Positions 27,252 to 37,882 are shown, counted from the stretch's first letter. The stretch is DNA of 52,921 bases from Microthrixaceae bacterium (GCA_019694615.1 JAIBBP010000202.1:1-52921); one strand, 5' to 3'. A program made the numbers and translations. Notes: generated by a model from the letters alone, not told the origin.

Positions 27252-28487
27252 GTCGGCACCCACTGCGACGAGCCGGCCGACCATCGCCTCATAGCCACGG
27301 TCGAGGTGGTGCGCATCGTGGATCGTCGTCTCTCCCTCGGCAGCGAACGCCGCGACCACCAGAGCAGCGCCGGCGCGAATGTCGAACGCTCGCACCGGGG
27401 CACCCGACAACCGCTCGACCCCCCGTACCGCCATGTGATGGCCCTCGACACGGATGTTGGCGCCCATGCGCGTCAGCTCGCCGACATAGCGGAAGCGCCC
27501 CTGGAACAGGTTCTCGGTGGCGAAGCTCGTTCCATCGGCGACCGACAGGAGTGCGATGAGCATCGGCAGGTAGTCGGTGGCGATCCCCGGGTAGGGCAGC
27601 GTCGCCACGTCGACAGCGACGGGACGACCAGTGGCCATGGCCCACACGCCGGCGGCATCGGGGGAGATTCGCATCCCCATGTCGCCCAGTTTGCGGGCGA
27701 GCAGGTGAAGGTCACCGTGTCGCGCGCCTCGGAGAAGCAGCTCGCCGCGGGCGGCTCCCAGGATCGCCAGGTAGGTCGCGGCTTCGACCCGGTCGGGGAT
27801 CACCTCGTGCTCCACGGAGTGCAGCTCGTCGACCCCGGTGATCGTGACCGTCGAACTCCCGGCGCCCACAACCCGGGCGCCCATGCGGTTCACAAACGCC
27901 GCGAGGTCGGCGATCTCCGGCTCACGAGCGGCGTTCTCGATCACCGTGACCCCCTCGGCTCGGGTCGCGGCAAGAAGGAGGTTCTCCGTTGCCCCCACAC
28001 TCGGGTACTCGAGGACGACTCTCGCCCCGGTCAGTCGTGGCGCCTTGGCGACGATCGTGCCGTGGCTCAGCTCGATCTCGGCGCCGAGCTCCTCGAGGCC
28101 GCGCAGGTGCATGTCGATGGGGCGATCGCCGAAGTCGTCCCCGCCAGGCATCGCGATGCGGGCCTCGCCGCACCGCGCCAGAAGGGCTCCCAACAACGCC
28201 GTCGAAGCCCGCATCTGCTCGACGAGGTGGTACGGCGCCTCCGGAGTGATGTCCCCGGTGGCGTCGACGGTCATGGTGTGCTCGTCGGCCCAGTCCACGA
28301 CCAGCCCCAGCGCCACCAACGAATCAGCCATCCAATCGACGTCGCTGATCCGCGGCACGTTGCGAATCACGAACCGTCCCGGAGTCAGAACCGTGGCCGC
28401 CATGAGCTTGAGCACCGAGTTCTTGGCACCCGAGATGGGAATCTCGCCCTGCAGCGCACCGCCAGGGCGGACGATCATCTGGTCCAT
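27237..28487 (-). CDS. murA: UDP-N-acetylglucosamine 1-carboxyvinyltransferase MurA (Asp-type)
   Basis: A 416-aa EPSP-synthase-fold enzyme for the first committed step of peptidoglycan synthesis. It shows ISGAKNSVLKLMAA, the LVEQMRAS segment, the active-site loop PGGDDFGDRP and LPYPGIATDYLPM. The residue that is Cys115 in E. coli is Asp117 here, as in mycobacteria, which predicts natural resistance to fosfomycin. The start is ATG 28487 with TACTGG 5 nt upstream (leaderless geometry); the long in-frame upstream extension is antisense to the MFS gene and rejected. Confidence 0.96.
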   Translation of the reverse strand: MDQMIVRPGGALQGEIPISGAKNSVLKLMAATVLTPGRFVIRNVPRISDVDWMADSLVALGLVVDWADEHTMTVDATGDITPEAPYHLVEQMRASTALLGALLARCGEARIAMPGGDDFGDRPIDMHLRGLEELGAEIELSHGTIVAKAPRLTGARVVLEYPSVGATENLLLAATRAEGVTVIENAAREPEIADLAAFVNRMGARVVGAGSSTVTITGVDELHSVEHEVIPDRVEAATYLAILGAARGELLLRGARHGDLHLLARKLGDMGMRISPDAAGVWAMATGRPVAVDVATLPYPGIATDYLPMLIALLSVADGTSFATENLFQGRFRYVGELTRMGANIRVEGHHMAVRGVERLSGAPVRAFDIRAGAALVVAAFAAEGETTIHDAHHLDRGYEAMVGRLVAVGADVVGR

Positions 28488-28492
28488 GGCCG

Positions 28493-28498
28493 CCAGTA
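28493..28498 (-). promoter_or_regulatory. -10 box of murA
   Basis: TACTGG on the minus strand, 5 nt before the ATG. A plus-strand box TATGCT (28497-28502) for the MFS gene overlaps it, so the two divergent promoters are interlocked in 33 bp. Confidence 0.4.
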
Positions 28499-28520
28499 TG
28501 CTCGGCCAGCCGTCGCCGCC

Positions 28521-30005
28521 ATGCCAACGCTCCGCACCACCCTCAACGATCCGGACGAGATCGCCCGCCGGAGCCGACCCCGCGACGACCTGATGGTGCT
28601 CGAGCGCCGCGACGGTGACGGGCGATTCGTCGGTGCCGAAGGCCCGTTCCGGACGTGGCACCGGTCCCTCACCAGAGTGGAGGACGGCACGGCGGTCGAA
28701 ACCGTGACGTACAGAACCGCGGCGCCCCACTGGGGGTGGCTGGTCGACCAGGCGCTCCGGCGGCCGGCGCGGACCGGTGTCGCCCCCGGCCACCACCCGG
28801 TGTGGTGCCCGTCGGACCGCATCGGACAACACGAGGCGGCGGTGCTCGGGTTGTGCGCGACGCTGGCCCTGATCGCCGGCTTTCTCGGGGGTCTGCTCGG
28901 CCAGACGATCACGTATATCGCCCACGACTTCGGCGGTTCCACCGAGACCCAGGCCAACGCGCTCACGATCATTCGCGTGGGAGCGGTGCTGACCTTCGCC
29001 GGCACCGCTCTCGCCGACCACCGGGGCCGACGCCCGCTGCTCCTGGCATGTCTGGTGGGGTCGGGAGTCGCCTCGATCGTAACGATGCTGGCACCGAACT
29101 TCGCGACGGTCACCGGGTCCCAACTGGTGTCTCGGGGGCTCGTCGCCGGAGCGGCGTACCTCGTTCCGATCGTGTGCGCAGAGGAGCTCCCGGCACGCTC
29201 CCGTGCGTACGGAATCGGTCTGATGGCGCTGCCGGGCGGCCTCGGTGTCGGCATCGTCCTGTGGTTCGTACCCCTCCTCGATCTCGGTGACTGGGTGTGG
29301 AGATCGCTCTTCGGGCTCGCGATCCCGATGATCTGGCTGACGATCAGAACCGTTCGCCGCCTCCCCGAGACCCACCGGTTTGAACATGACGACCGCCTGC
29401 CGCACGAGCACGAGCATCAGCACGTGCGAGCCAACCGATTTGTGCTCCTCGCGGCAGGCATGTTCCTCCTCAACATCTTCACTGCACCAACTCAGCAGCT
29501 TCAGACCGACTACCTCCGCAACACCCGGGGGCTGGGCTCGGCGCTCGTGGCGCTGTTCATCCTCGGCACGAATACCTGGGGCTTCGTGGGCATCGCGGTC
29601 GGAGCACGAATCGCCGACCGTTCCAGCCGCCGGTGGGCGGCAACTGCCGGTCTGCTCGGCTTGGCGATCGGCAACACGGTGATGTTCAACTTCGACGGGG
29701 CGCCGATGTGGCTCGGCTCACTGGTGGGCTCGATGGTCGGCGCCGCGGTGGTGCCGTCGCTCGGCGCGCTGCTCCCTGAGCTCTTTCCCACCCTCCGCCG
29801 GGGGGCGGCGAACGGCCTCCTCAACGGAGCGGCGGTGCTCGGCAGCATGTCGGGCCTGTACATCTCGGGGCAGACAGTCGTCGATGGCCGCTACGGCCCG
29901 ACGATCGCCGCACTGGCCGTCGGTCCGCTCATCGTTGCCGGACTGGTCTGGTTCCTCCCCGAAACGGCCGGGGTCGACCTCGAGACCCTCAACCCCGACG
30001 ACTGA
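28521..30005 (+). CDS. Major facilitator superfamily transporter with soluble N-terminal extension
   Basis: A 494-aa protein. About 110 residues precede the first membrane helix; this part (FRTWHRSLTRVEDGTAVETVTYRTAAPHWGWL) looks like a fragment of a lipid-binding or SRPBCC-like domain, but that is weak. Twelve membrane segments follow, with the MFS motif ADHRGRRPLLL after TM2. The central cytosolic loop is rich in His and acidic residues (RLPHEHEHQHVR). Substrate unknown. ATG 28521 is the first start after the murA promoter region; the frame's further upstream extension is antisense to murA. Confidence 0.85.
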   Translation: MPTLRTTLNDPDEIARRSRPRDDLMVLERRDGDGRFVGAEGPFRTWHRSLTRVEDGTAVETVTYRTAAPHWGWLVDQALRRPARTGVAPGHHPVWCPSDRIGQHEAAVLGLCATLALIAGFLGGLLGQTITYIAHDFGGSTETQANALTIIRVGAVLTFAGTALADHRGRRPLLLACLVGSGVASIVTMLAPNFATVTGSQLVSRGLVAGAAYLVPIVCAEELPARSRAYGIGLMALPGGLGVGIVLWFVPLLDLGDWVWRSLFGLAIPMIWLTIRTVRRLPETHRFEHDDRLPHEHEHQHVRANRFVLLAAGMFLLNIFTAPTQQLQTDYLRNTRGLGSALVALFILGTNTWGFVGIAVGARIADRSSRRWAATAGLLGLAIGNTVMFNFDGAPMWLGSLVGSMVGAAVVPSLGALLPELFPTLRRGAANGLLNGAAVLGSMSGLYISGQTVVDGRYGPTIAALAVGPLIVAGLVWFLPETAGVDLETLNPDD

Positions 30006-30056
30006 CCCTGATGACTCGAGACCCTGACAACTGGCCGGACGACGGCTGCTCGCCGG

Positions 30057-30062
30057 TAGCCT
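30057..30062 (+). promoter_or_regulatory. -10 box of the L,D-transpeptidase gene
   Basis: TAGCCT; 6 nt to GTG 30069 but only 3 nt to ATG 30066. The spacing favours the GTG. Confidence 0.45.
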
Positions 30063-30068
30063 CGAATG

Positions 30069-30908
30069 GTGGCCCGCACGAACACCCCCCACGTCTCCGG
30101 TTTCGCTCTCGCCGTCGCTTTTGTCGTCCTGTCAACGGGGTGCGGCGGGGACAAGGCCCAGACTCCGCCAACGACCCCCGCGGGCTCACGGTCGACGACC
30201 ACCGCAGCCGCCGACACCACGACCTCGGCACCGGAGCCGGACCCGCAGTACCGCAGTTGGATCGCCAACGTGAAGCCGGAGGTCACCTCGGTGACGGTGC
30301 ACGAGACACCCGGCGGACCCCAACTCCGGCTGGACACCGCCGGCAACGGCACGCTCCGGCCGGTGACCGTCGAGAATCCCCTGAAGTCGGGGGCACCCAC
30401 GACGTTCCGCGTCAAGCAGCAGGGTGTGGAGTCCAGCGGGCGTTCATGGGTCGAAGTGTTCCTGCCCGTCCGCCCCAACGAGGCGACCGGTTGGGTCGCG
30501 GAGGATGACGTCATTCTGACCCACACCGACATGTCGGCCACGATCAGCCTGACGTCGCACCGCCTGGAACTGTTCGACGCCGGCGCAGTCGTCGCGACAT
30601 ACGAGGTCGCGGTGGGCGAAGCCGCGACGCCCACACCGACCGGCTCGTTCTACGTGAAGGAACTGGTCGAGCCCCCGAAGGCCAATGGAACGTACGGACC
30701 CATCGCCTACGGCCTGTCGGCGTTCTCGCCCACGCTCGTGGACACCGAGGCGTTCGCCGACGGCGTCATCGGCATCCACGGCACCAACGAGCCGGAGTTG
30801 ATCGGCACCGACGTCAGCCACGGCTGCGTACGCATGCGCAACGCCGACATCCTGGACCTCGAAGCGCACCAGGTGCCGCTGGGCATGCCCGTCAACATCA
30901 CCGACTGA
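30069..30908 (+). CDS. L,D-transpeptidase (YkuD domain) lipoprotein
   Basis: A 279-aa protein. A signal peptide ends in a lipobox (LSTGCGG), followed by a Thr/Ser/Pro-rich linker. An SH3-like region (about 60-145, ending GWVAEDDV) and a YkuD catalytic domain with HGTNEPELIGTDVSHGCVRM (catalytic His and Cys) follow. It forms 3-3 peptidoglycan cross-links or anchors envelope components outside the membrane. GTG 30069 was chosen from the TAGCCT-N6 rule; ATG 30066 adds one residue. Neighbouring murA gives a small cell-wall cluster. Confidence 0.93.
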   Translation: MARTNTPHVSGFALAVAFVVLSTGCGGDKAQTPPTTPAGSRSTTTAAADTTTSAPEPDPQYRSWIANVKPEVTSVTVHETPGGPQLRLDTAGNGTLRPVTVENPLKSGAPTTFRVKQQGVESSGRSWVEVFLPVRPNEATGWVAEDDVILTHTDMSATISLTSHRLELFDAGAVVATYEVAVGEAATPTPTGSFYVKELVEPPKANGTYGPIAYGLSAFSPTLVDTEAFADGVIGIHGTNEPELIGTDVSHGCVRMRNADILDLEAHQVPLGMPVNITD

Positions 30909-30927
30909 AGCTCAGCGCCGTTCGGGT

Positions 30928-31533
30928 TCAACGCCGCCGGGGCGGGGCAAGCCCCGCAATCCACTCGGCGACCGCCTCGGCGACGGCGTCGTCGCACTTC
31001 TTGAAGTCGTGACCTCCGGGGAACCAGCGGTGCTCGACCGACGCGGGAATCGACGCGGTTGCCGCCTCGAGTTCGACGGGCGAACCGAAGGGGTCACGGT
31101 CGCCCGACAGGAACAGACAGGGGACCTCGATCGCCGGCAGGTGCTCGGTGCGGAGTTTCTCCGGCTTGCCCGGCGGGTGAAGCGGGTACGAGATCGAAAC
31201 GAGTCCGGCGATTGGCACCGGTTCGAACCCTTCGGCGCCGGCGGCGAGCATCGTGCACACCCGTCCCCCCATCGATCGGCCGCCAAGGACCACGCGGCCG
31301 GTCGTAGTGCCGATCTCGGCGCAGAACTCGTCGAGCTGGGATCGCAACGACGCCAACAGCACCGGAGCGCGATCGGGAGGCCGCTTTCCCTCCCGCTGTC
31401 GATAGGGGAAGTTGATTCGCCGCACCGGGATCGGGGCGAGGCGCTCCTCGATCGCGACGAGCATCGGATGATCCTTGTCACTTCCGGCCCCGTGCGTGAG
31501 CAGCATTCCTTCCACCGGTTTGCGGCGTGCCAT
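30928..31533 (-). CDS. KANL3/Tex30-like alpha/beta hydrolase
   Basis: A 201-aa compact alpha/beta hydrolase. The opening GMLLTHGAGSDKDHP is followed by the nucleophile elbow GGRSMGGRVCTML (Ser of G-x-S-x-G), the acid in LFLSGDRDPFGSP and His in PGGHDF. Bacterial members of this dienelactone-hydrolase-like group are uncharacterised. It follows the J-domain gene by 8 nt on the same strand. Converges with the L,D-transpeptidase across 19 bp. An upstream in-frame extension is antisense-like and Arg-rich, and rejected. Confidence 0.85.
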   Translation of the reverse strand: MARRKPVEGMLLTHGAGSDKDHPMLVAIEERLAPIPVRRINFPYRQREGKRPPDRAPVLLASLRSQLDEFCAEIGTTTGRVVLGGRSMGGRVCTMLAAGAEGFEPVPIAGLVSISYPLHPPGKPEKLRTEHLPAIEVPCLFLSGDRDPFGSPVELEAATASIPASVEHRWFPGGHDFKKCDDAVAEAVAEWIAGLAPPRRR

Positions 31534-31541
31534 GTCAGCCC

Positions 31542-32243
31542 TCAGCTCGCGAGCAGGATTCGGCGGGCCTCGCGAAGTTCCGCGATCCGATCGGCGGCCA
31601 GCTCCACCGACCCCCCGTGGTCGGGGTGCGCTTCGATCAGCAGTGTCCGGAATGCCCGAGATACGGCCACATGCAGGTCGTCGCCGTTCATCGGACCGGC
31701 GATGCCGAGGCGATACAGCGCCCACCCGACCGGATCGCTTCCGACAGAGTGGCCGAGCGTGCGCCGGTCGGACAGGTAGCGGACCAGAGCGTCGTCGATC
31801 GGACCCACCCAGTCGAGCCCCTTGCGCAGCGCAGCGAACAGCGCCGGACGTTCCTCGGTTTCGATGGCTGCGGCGGCGTAGGCGGCGCACAGAACGTGCT
31901 GGGTCGGCGTGCCGACGTGAGAATCGAACACGAACCGGAACTGCTCGCCGCTCGCCTCCAAACGGTGGCGGCACCGGGTGAGCCCGACCCGGTCTGCCTG
32001 GAACCGGTGCCGGAGCCGCGGCTGCCCGATATGGCTCCCGGCCTCGAGGAGGTCGAGCAGGACGTCGAGCTCCTCGTCGGTGTCCTCGTCGAGCTCGCGG
32101 GCGAAACGGGCCATGATGCCGCCAAGGAGGACGCCACCGAAGCCCGGTGCGGGGTCGACCGGCAGGAGCATTCGACCGAGCGCCACCCGTCGGGTCGGGG
32201 CGATCGGCCGCGAGTAGTACGCCTCGAAGATCGCCAGCGCCAT
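31542..32243 (-). CDS. Protein with C-terminal J-domain
   Basis: A 233-aa protein. The C-terminal ~45 residues match a J-domain helix II-HPD-helix III pattern (FRTLLIEAHPDHGGS...IAELREARRILLAS). The preceding ~185 residues contain no family I can name. A J-domain at the C-terminus implies recruitment of a DnaK-type Hsp70 to a client bound by the N-terminal part. Likely co-transcribed with the DUF2007-like gene (15 bp upstream) and the hydrolase (8 bp downstream). Confidence 0.75.
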   Translation of the reverse strand: MALAIFEAYYSRPIAPTRRVALGRMLLPVDPAPGFGGVLLGGIMARFARELDEDTDEELDVLLDLLEAGSHIGQPRLRHRFQADRVGLTRCRHRLEASGEQFRFVFDSHVGTPTQHVLCAAYAAAAIETEERPALFAALRKGLDWVGPIDDALVRYLSDRRTLGHSVGSDPVGWALYRLGIAGPMNGDDLHVAVSRAFRTLLIEAHPDHGGSVELAADRIAELREARRILLAS

Positions 32244-32258
32244 CGGTTGAAGGCTACG

Positions 32259-33083
32259 TCAAACGAGCGCGCGCAGTTGCGCGTGCAGCTGTCGACACCC
32301 TTCGATCAGGTCCTCGTCAGACAGCTGATCCGCCTCGTCGTCACTCTCCAGCGCGGCCCGCAGTGCGAGCGTCTTGCCGACGAGGTCCCGCCACACCGAG
32401 GGTTCGAACCCGAACGGCAGGCCGATGCGCTCGATCCGGTTGGCCCCGTCGATCGCCGACAGCACAGCATCGGCATCTTTCGGCTTCTTGGCGATCGCGC
32501 CGGTCGCCTCCCACAGTTGGGACAGCACCTCCTGCACGTCGAGGCCATCGGCATCGACCGCATCGGGGTCGTCGGGGTCAGGCATCGCGTCGAGGACCTC
32601 CTCGACGGTCGCCTCGTCATCCTCGTAGACGACCAGATCGCCGTTCTCGTCCCATTCGAACGGCACCTCCGCGACCCCGAGCGCCTCGGCTAGCGAGGTC
32701 TGCATCGCCGCGGACCACGCGCCTACCTCGTAGACGACCCGGGCCCGGTCGGTGTCGAGACCTCGACTGGCCGACTGGTTGACGATCTCGATGAAGGCGT
32801 CGGTTGCGTCCTCGTCCTCGGGACGGATGACCAACGTCGTCCCCTGCCAGATGTGGGGAATCCCCTCGGTTGTCAGCGTCGCGTCCAGCAGGGCGCGGGA
32901 CTGGCCCGACCACTCGGCGATCTCGTAGTCGACGTGGTCGTCGAACTCGGCCACGTCGACTTCGGTGACGAGTTCGTCATTCTCCAGAGCTTCGTCCTCG
33001 GCGTCGCCCGGATCATCCTCGGTCAGAGGAGTTTCGGGTTCGTCGGACGCGTCGGGGGTCTCGATGTCGTTCACGGCGGTCAT
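32259..33083 (-). CDS. Acidic protein with two DUF2007-like repeats
   Basis: A 274-aa, strongly acidic protein. The first ~55 residues are almost entirely Asp/Glu/Pro/Thr. Two ~50-residue repeats follow: [18 protein letters not shown] with [19 protein letters not shown], and [20 protein letters not shown] with [18 protein letters not shown]. Their pattern (helix, GIP-x, strand, V-x-x-ED, helix) resembles DUF2007 putative signal-transducing domains. A helical ~110-residue tail ends the protein. Function unknown. The ATG at 33083 is divergent from glpX, 60 bp away. Leads a three-gene unit with the J-domain protein and hydrolase. Confidence 0.65.
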   Translation of the reverse strand: MTAVNDIETPDASDEPETPLTEDDPGDAEDEALENDELVTEVDVAEFDDHVDYEIAEWSGQSRALLDATLTTEGIPHIWQGTTLVIRPEDEDATDAFIEIVNQSASRGLDTDRARVVYEVGAWSAAMQTSLAEALGVAEVPFEWDENGDLVVYEDDEATVEEVLDAMPDPDDPDAVDADGLDVQEVLSQLWEATGAIAKKPKDADAVLSAIDGANRIERIGLPFGFEPSVWRDLVGKTLALRAALESDDEADQLSDEDLIEGCRQLHAQLRALV

Positions 33084-33130
33084 CCTTGCAGACGTGCGCG
33101 CCCGGATTCGGAGCGATCGAAGGCTTTCGG

Positions 33131-33136
33131 TAACGT
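33131..33136 (+). promoter_or_regulatory. -10 box of glpX
   Basis: TAACGT, 7 nt before ATG 33144; leaderless geometry. Confidence 0.5.
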
Positions 33137-33143
33137 TCCTCTC

Positions 33144-34112
33144 ATGACCGAAATGCCGACGCCAGACCGCAACCTCGCGATGGAACTGGTCCGTGTGACC
33201 GAGGCCGCCGCCCTCGCCGCCGCCCGCTGGGTCGGCGGTGGGGACAAGCTCAAGGCCGACGGCGCCGCCGTCGACGCCATGCGCCACATGCTCACCTCCG
33301 TGTCGATGAAGGGCACCGTCATCATCGGCGAGGGCGAGAAGGACGAAGCTCCCATGCTCTACAACGGTGAGGTCGTCGGCGACCTCACCGGGTTCGAGTG
33401 TGACATCGCCGTCGACCCGATCGACGGCACCACCCTGACTGCGCTGGGGCGCGGCAACGCCGTCGCCGTCATCGCCGTCAGCGAACGGGGCACGATGTAC
33501 GACCCAGGGCCCTGTGTATACATGGACAAGATCGCCGTCGGCCCAGATGCGAGGGGCCGCATCGACATCAACGCGTCCGTCGCCGACAACCTCGCGGCGG
33601 TCGCCGACGCCAAGGGCAGCAAGGTCCGCGATCTGATGGCGGTCATCCTCGACCGGGATCGCCACAGCGAGATCATCGCCCAGGTGCGCGCCGCCGGTGC
33701 ACGCATCCGCCTCATCCCCGACGGCGACGTCGCCGGCGCCATCTCCACGGCGTGGCCGGACTCCGGCGCCGACATCATGTTCGGCATCGGCGGGACCCCA
33801 GAAGGCGTCATCGCAGCGGCGGCTCTCAAGTGCATGGGCGGCGAGATCCAGGGCAAGCTCTGGCCCCGCAACGACGACGAGCGCACCGCCGCCGTCGAAG
33901 CAGGCTACGACCTCGACGCCGTCCTCACCACCGACACGCTGGTCGCCGGCGACAACTGCTTCTTCAGCGCCACCGGCATCACCGACGGTGAGCTCGTCAA
34001 GGGCGTGCACTTCTCACGCCAGGGTGCGACGACGCAGTCCCTCGTGATGCGCTCCAAGTCGGGCACCGTGCGGCTCATCGAAGCCCAGCACGCCCCAGAC
34101 AAGTTCATCTGA
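33144..34112 (+). CDS. glpX: Fructose-1,6-bisphosphatase class II
   Basis: A 322-aa protein. Metal-binding motifs [13 protein letters not shown] and [13 protein letters not shown] are followed by [30 protein letters not shown] and [16 protein letters not shown]. It hydrolyses fructose-1,6-bisphosphate in gluconeogenesis and is the usual actinobacterial FBPase. The start is set by the leaderless promoter 7 nt upstream. A decayed duplicate of its 3' end lies at 34740, beyond the broken RDD gene. Confidence 0.96.
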   Translation: MTEMPTPDRNLAMELVRVTEAAALAAARWVGGGDKLKADGAAVDAMRHMLTSVSMKGTVIIGEGEKDEAPMLYNGEVVGDLTGFECDIAVDPIDGTTLTALGRGNAVAVIAVSERGTMYDPGPCVYMDKIAVGPDARGRIDINASVADNLAAVADAKGSKVRDLMAVILDRDRHSEIIAQVRAAGARIRLIPDGDVAGAISTAWPDSGADIMFGIGGTPEGVIAAAALKCMGGEIQGKLWPRNDDERTAAVEAGYDLDAVLTTDTLVAGDNCFFSATGITDGELVKGVHFSRQGATTQSLVMRSKSGTVRLIEAQHAPDKFI

Positions 34113-34174
34113 TTCCCCTGGGTCGATCCCGCCGCCCACGCCGGACAGCCCGGCGCCCCGAGAGACCCCACGAG

Positions 34175-34698
34175 TTGGCGACGATCGAAGTCACTGGCAT
34201 CGACGAGTCGCCGTCGGGCGGTGAACCGACCGGGTCCAGCGTCCCCGGTCTCAGCCGCGTCGGCGCCTGGGTGATCGACGCTGCGTCGACCATCGCCGCG
34301 GTGACGATCGTCGCGATCGCCGCCTCCCGATCCACGACCACCACCAGATCGAGTCAGGGCGTCGGGAGTGGACCGGCCCGTCCTGGATCCCGCTCGCGTC
34401 GTTCGCGGCCGTCGCCGTCTACGTCGTGGTGGCCACGGCGCTCGGCGGACGGACGCTGGGTAAAGCCCTCGTCGGTCTTCGCGTCGTCGCAGCTGACGGC
34501 TCTCGAGCTGGATGGCGCCGGTCGCTCCTCCGCATCACGATCGCCCTCGGCCCCTGGTGGGTCGCCCTCGTCCCGATCGACGGGACCTGGATCGTGTCCT
34601 GCGCGTGGCTGTTCACGCTCGCAACGACGACGACGATCGACCCCGAGCGCCGGGGATTCCACGACCGCGCCGCCGACACGGTCGTCGCGCGCGCCTGA
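34175..34698 (+). pseudogene. RDD-family membrane protein, frameshifted
   Basis: From TTG 34175 one frame gives the RDD start (PGLSRVGAWVIDAASTIAAV and a first membrane helix). Around 34300-34330 homology moves to another frame (HDHHQIESGRREWTGPSW, then ALGGRTLGKALVGLRVV and the closing [13 protein letters not shown]), ending at 34698. Neither frame alone is a full RDD domain. The break is either a true mutation or an assembly error. The glpX remnant directly behind it suggests a decaying segment. Confidence 0.65.
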
Positions 34699-34739
34699 CC
34701 CGCACGGGTCGGGCCGCTGCGCGGGAGCGACTGACCATC

Positions 34740-34871
34740 GATGCCGTGCTCACCACCGGCATCACCGACGGCGAACTATTCAAGGGGGTGCACTACTCCC
34801 GGCTGGGCGCTACGACGCAGTCGCTCGTGATGCGCACCAAGTCGGGAACCGTGCGGCTCATCGAAGCCCAG
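34740..34871 (+). pseudogene. Remnant of a second glpX 3' end
   Basis: Forty-four codons ([20 protein letters not shown] ... RLIEAQ) match the C-terminal end of glpX at 33915-34097, but the segment [13 protein letters not shown] is missing, so DAVLTT joins GITDGEL directly. Differences are mostly silent (e.g. GGTGAGCTC versus GGCGAACTA), so the copy was once translated and is not a recent duplication. No start codon of its own. Confidence 0.8.
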
Positions 34872-34880
34872 TACGGGGAT

Positions 34881-34931
34881 GACTTTGGAGCGCCAGGGTG
34901 CAGTGGGACTGCACTTCAGCGCTCCAAAGTC
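34881..34931. terminator. Composite palindrome between the glpX remnant and atpC
   Basis: Outer 13-bp perfect arms GACTTTGGAGCGC (34881-34893) and complement (34919-34931). An inner 7-bp hairpin GTGCAGT/ACTGCAC (34898-34904, 34908-34914) gives a two-storey cruciform. Lies between convergent units; a bidirectional terminator is likely. The rest of 34932-34978 is unremarkable. Confidence 0.65.
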
Positions 34932-34978
34932 GGCTGACGGGAAGGCTCGCCTCCCAAACGATGAGCGGGCCGTGAGGG

Positions 34979-35394
34979 CTAGTGCGCTCCGGCCTTCGCC
35001 GAGGTGACGGCACCGGCGACCGTGAGACGGGTCTCGGCCCGCTTGAGAGCGGCCTTGGCGTCCTCGTCGTTGCTGTCGGCCTTCAAGGTGTCCTCAGCCT
35101 TGGCCTTCGCGGCCTGGGCACGGCCCACGTCGATCTGGTCGGGCAGCTCGCACACGTCGGACAGGATCGTGACCTTGTCGTCGGAGACCTCGACGAAACC
35201 CTGGTGCACAGCGATCGAGAGCTCGGTGCCGTCCTCGAAGAGCACGCGAACCGGGTGAGCCTGGAGGATGCCGATGAACGGCACGTGCCCCGGGAGGAAC
35301 GCGATGTCACCGGTCACCACACGGGCGATGACCATCTTGGCCTCTCCGGAGTAGGCGATCGACTCCGGCGAGACGAGCTCGACCTGGAGTGGCA

Positions 35395-35395
<1 letters not shown>
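34979..35395 (-). CDS. atpC: ATP synthase F1 epsilon subunit
   Basis: A 138-aa protein. The N-terminal beta-sandwich (LQVELVSPESIAYSGEAKMV, FLPGHVPFIGILQ) and the C-terminal two-helix arm (AKAEDTLKADSNDEDAKAAL) are complete. Couples the rotor and can inhibit ATP hydrolysis. Its ATG overlaps the atpD stop (TGATG). Last gene of the atp operon, followed by the composite palindrome. Confidence 0.96.
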
Positions 35396-36897
<1,502 letters not shown>

Positions 36898-37878
36898 TTA
36901 AAGGTGGCTGTGGTCATGCGCCTGATGGGCGCCCACGCGTTTTGGGAACGGGTCGGTGTCCAAGTGGTCGAGGAGCAGGTCCTCCGGCGAGCCCTTGTCC
37001 GCCGAGAGCGCCTCGGCACCGCCGATGATCTCCATGATCTCGGTGGTGATGGCGTCCTGGCGAGCCTGGTTCATCTTGCGGGCGAGCTTGACGATCAACT
37101 CCTGAGCGTTGTCAGTAGCCGCCTTCATCGCTCGCTGACGCGCTGCGTGCTCCGAAGCAGCAGCGTCGAGCAGCGCCGCGAACAACCGGCTCTCCACGTA
37201 GCGAGGCAGAAGCGACTCCAGAACCGACGCCGGCGAGGGCTCGAACTCGACCTCCGCCTTGGGTCCGGAGGACTCCTGGGTCTCGACGTGTTCGGTGTCG
37301 AGCGGCAGGAACCGGCGGACGACGGCCTGCTGGTTGCCCATCGTGATGAAGCGGGTGTAGGCCAGCTCGATCTCGTCGACGTCGTTGGCGAACAGCTCGG
37401 TGACCTTCGCCGCGATCTCACGGGCGTCCTCGTAGGTCGGCTTGTCCGACATCCCGGAGAACGACGCATCGATGTGGTAGTTACGGAACTTGAAGTAGCC
37501 CTCGGCCTTCCGCCCGATCGTGACGAGCGAGTAACCCTTGCCCTCGTCCTTGGCGGCCTGGATGACCCGCTCGGCGGCACGGATGACCGTCGAGTTGTAG
37601 GCACCAGCGAGGCCGCGGTCCGACGTGAGCACGACAACGCCGACTTTGCGCACGTCCTCGGCCTGGCGAAGCAGCGGGTGGCTGACCGCCGTGCCGCCAG
37701 CCGCGAGGTTGGTGATCACGTTGGTGATCTGCTCGCTGTAGGGCCGCGCGTCGTTGGCCGCCATCTGAGCTTTCACCACGCGGGTCGCGGCGATCAGCTC
37801 CATGGCGCGGGTGATCTTCTTCATGTTCTGGGTGCTGGCGATCCTCCTCCGGAGGATGCGTTCCTGTGCCCCAGGCAT
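36898..37878 (-). CDS. atpG: ATP synthase F1 gamma subunit
   Basis: A 326-aa rotor shaft protein. Conserved N-terminus GAQERILRRRIASTQNMKKIT, SDRGLAGAYNS, and the C-terminal helix SEHAARQRAMKAATDNAQEL. A ~20-residue extra tail ending HAHDHSHL-like (QAHDHSHL) is unusual. The start MPGAQERI at 37878, 4 nt after the atpA stop, is preferred to an in-frame Arg-rich extension. Confidence 0.96.
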   Translation of the reverse strand: MPGAQERILRRRIASTQNMKKITRAMELIAATRVVKAQMAANDARPYSEQITNVITNLAAGGTAVSHPLLRQAEDVRKVGVVVLTSDRGLAGAYNSTVIRAAERVIQAAKDEGKGYSLVTIGRKAEGYFKFRNYHIDASFSGMSDKPTYEDAREIAAKVTELFANDVDEIELAYTRFITMGNQQAVVRRFLPLDTEHVETQESSGPKAEVEFEPSPASVLESLLPRYVESRLFAALLDAAASEHAARQRAMKAATDNAQELIVKLARKMNQARQDAITTEIMEIIGGAEALSADKGSPEDLLLDHLDTDPFPKRVGAHQAHDHSHL

Positions 37879-37882
37879 GGGC

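Noticed and set aside
27027..28520. Long in-frame upstream extension of the MFS gene
   Set aside because: Runs antisense through murA and over palindrome E; the real protein begins at 28521.
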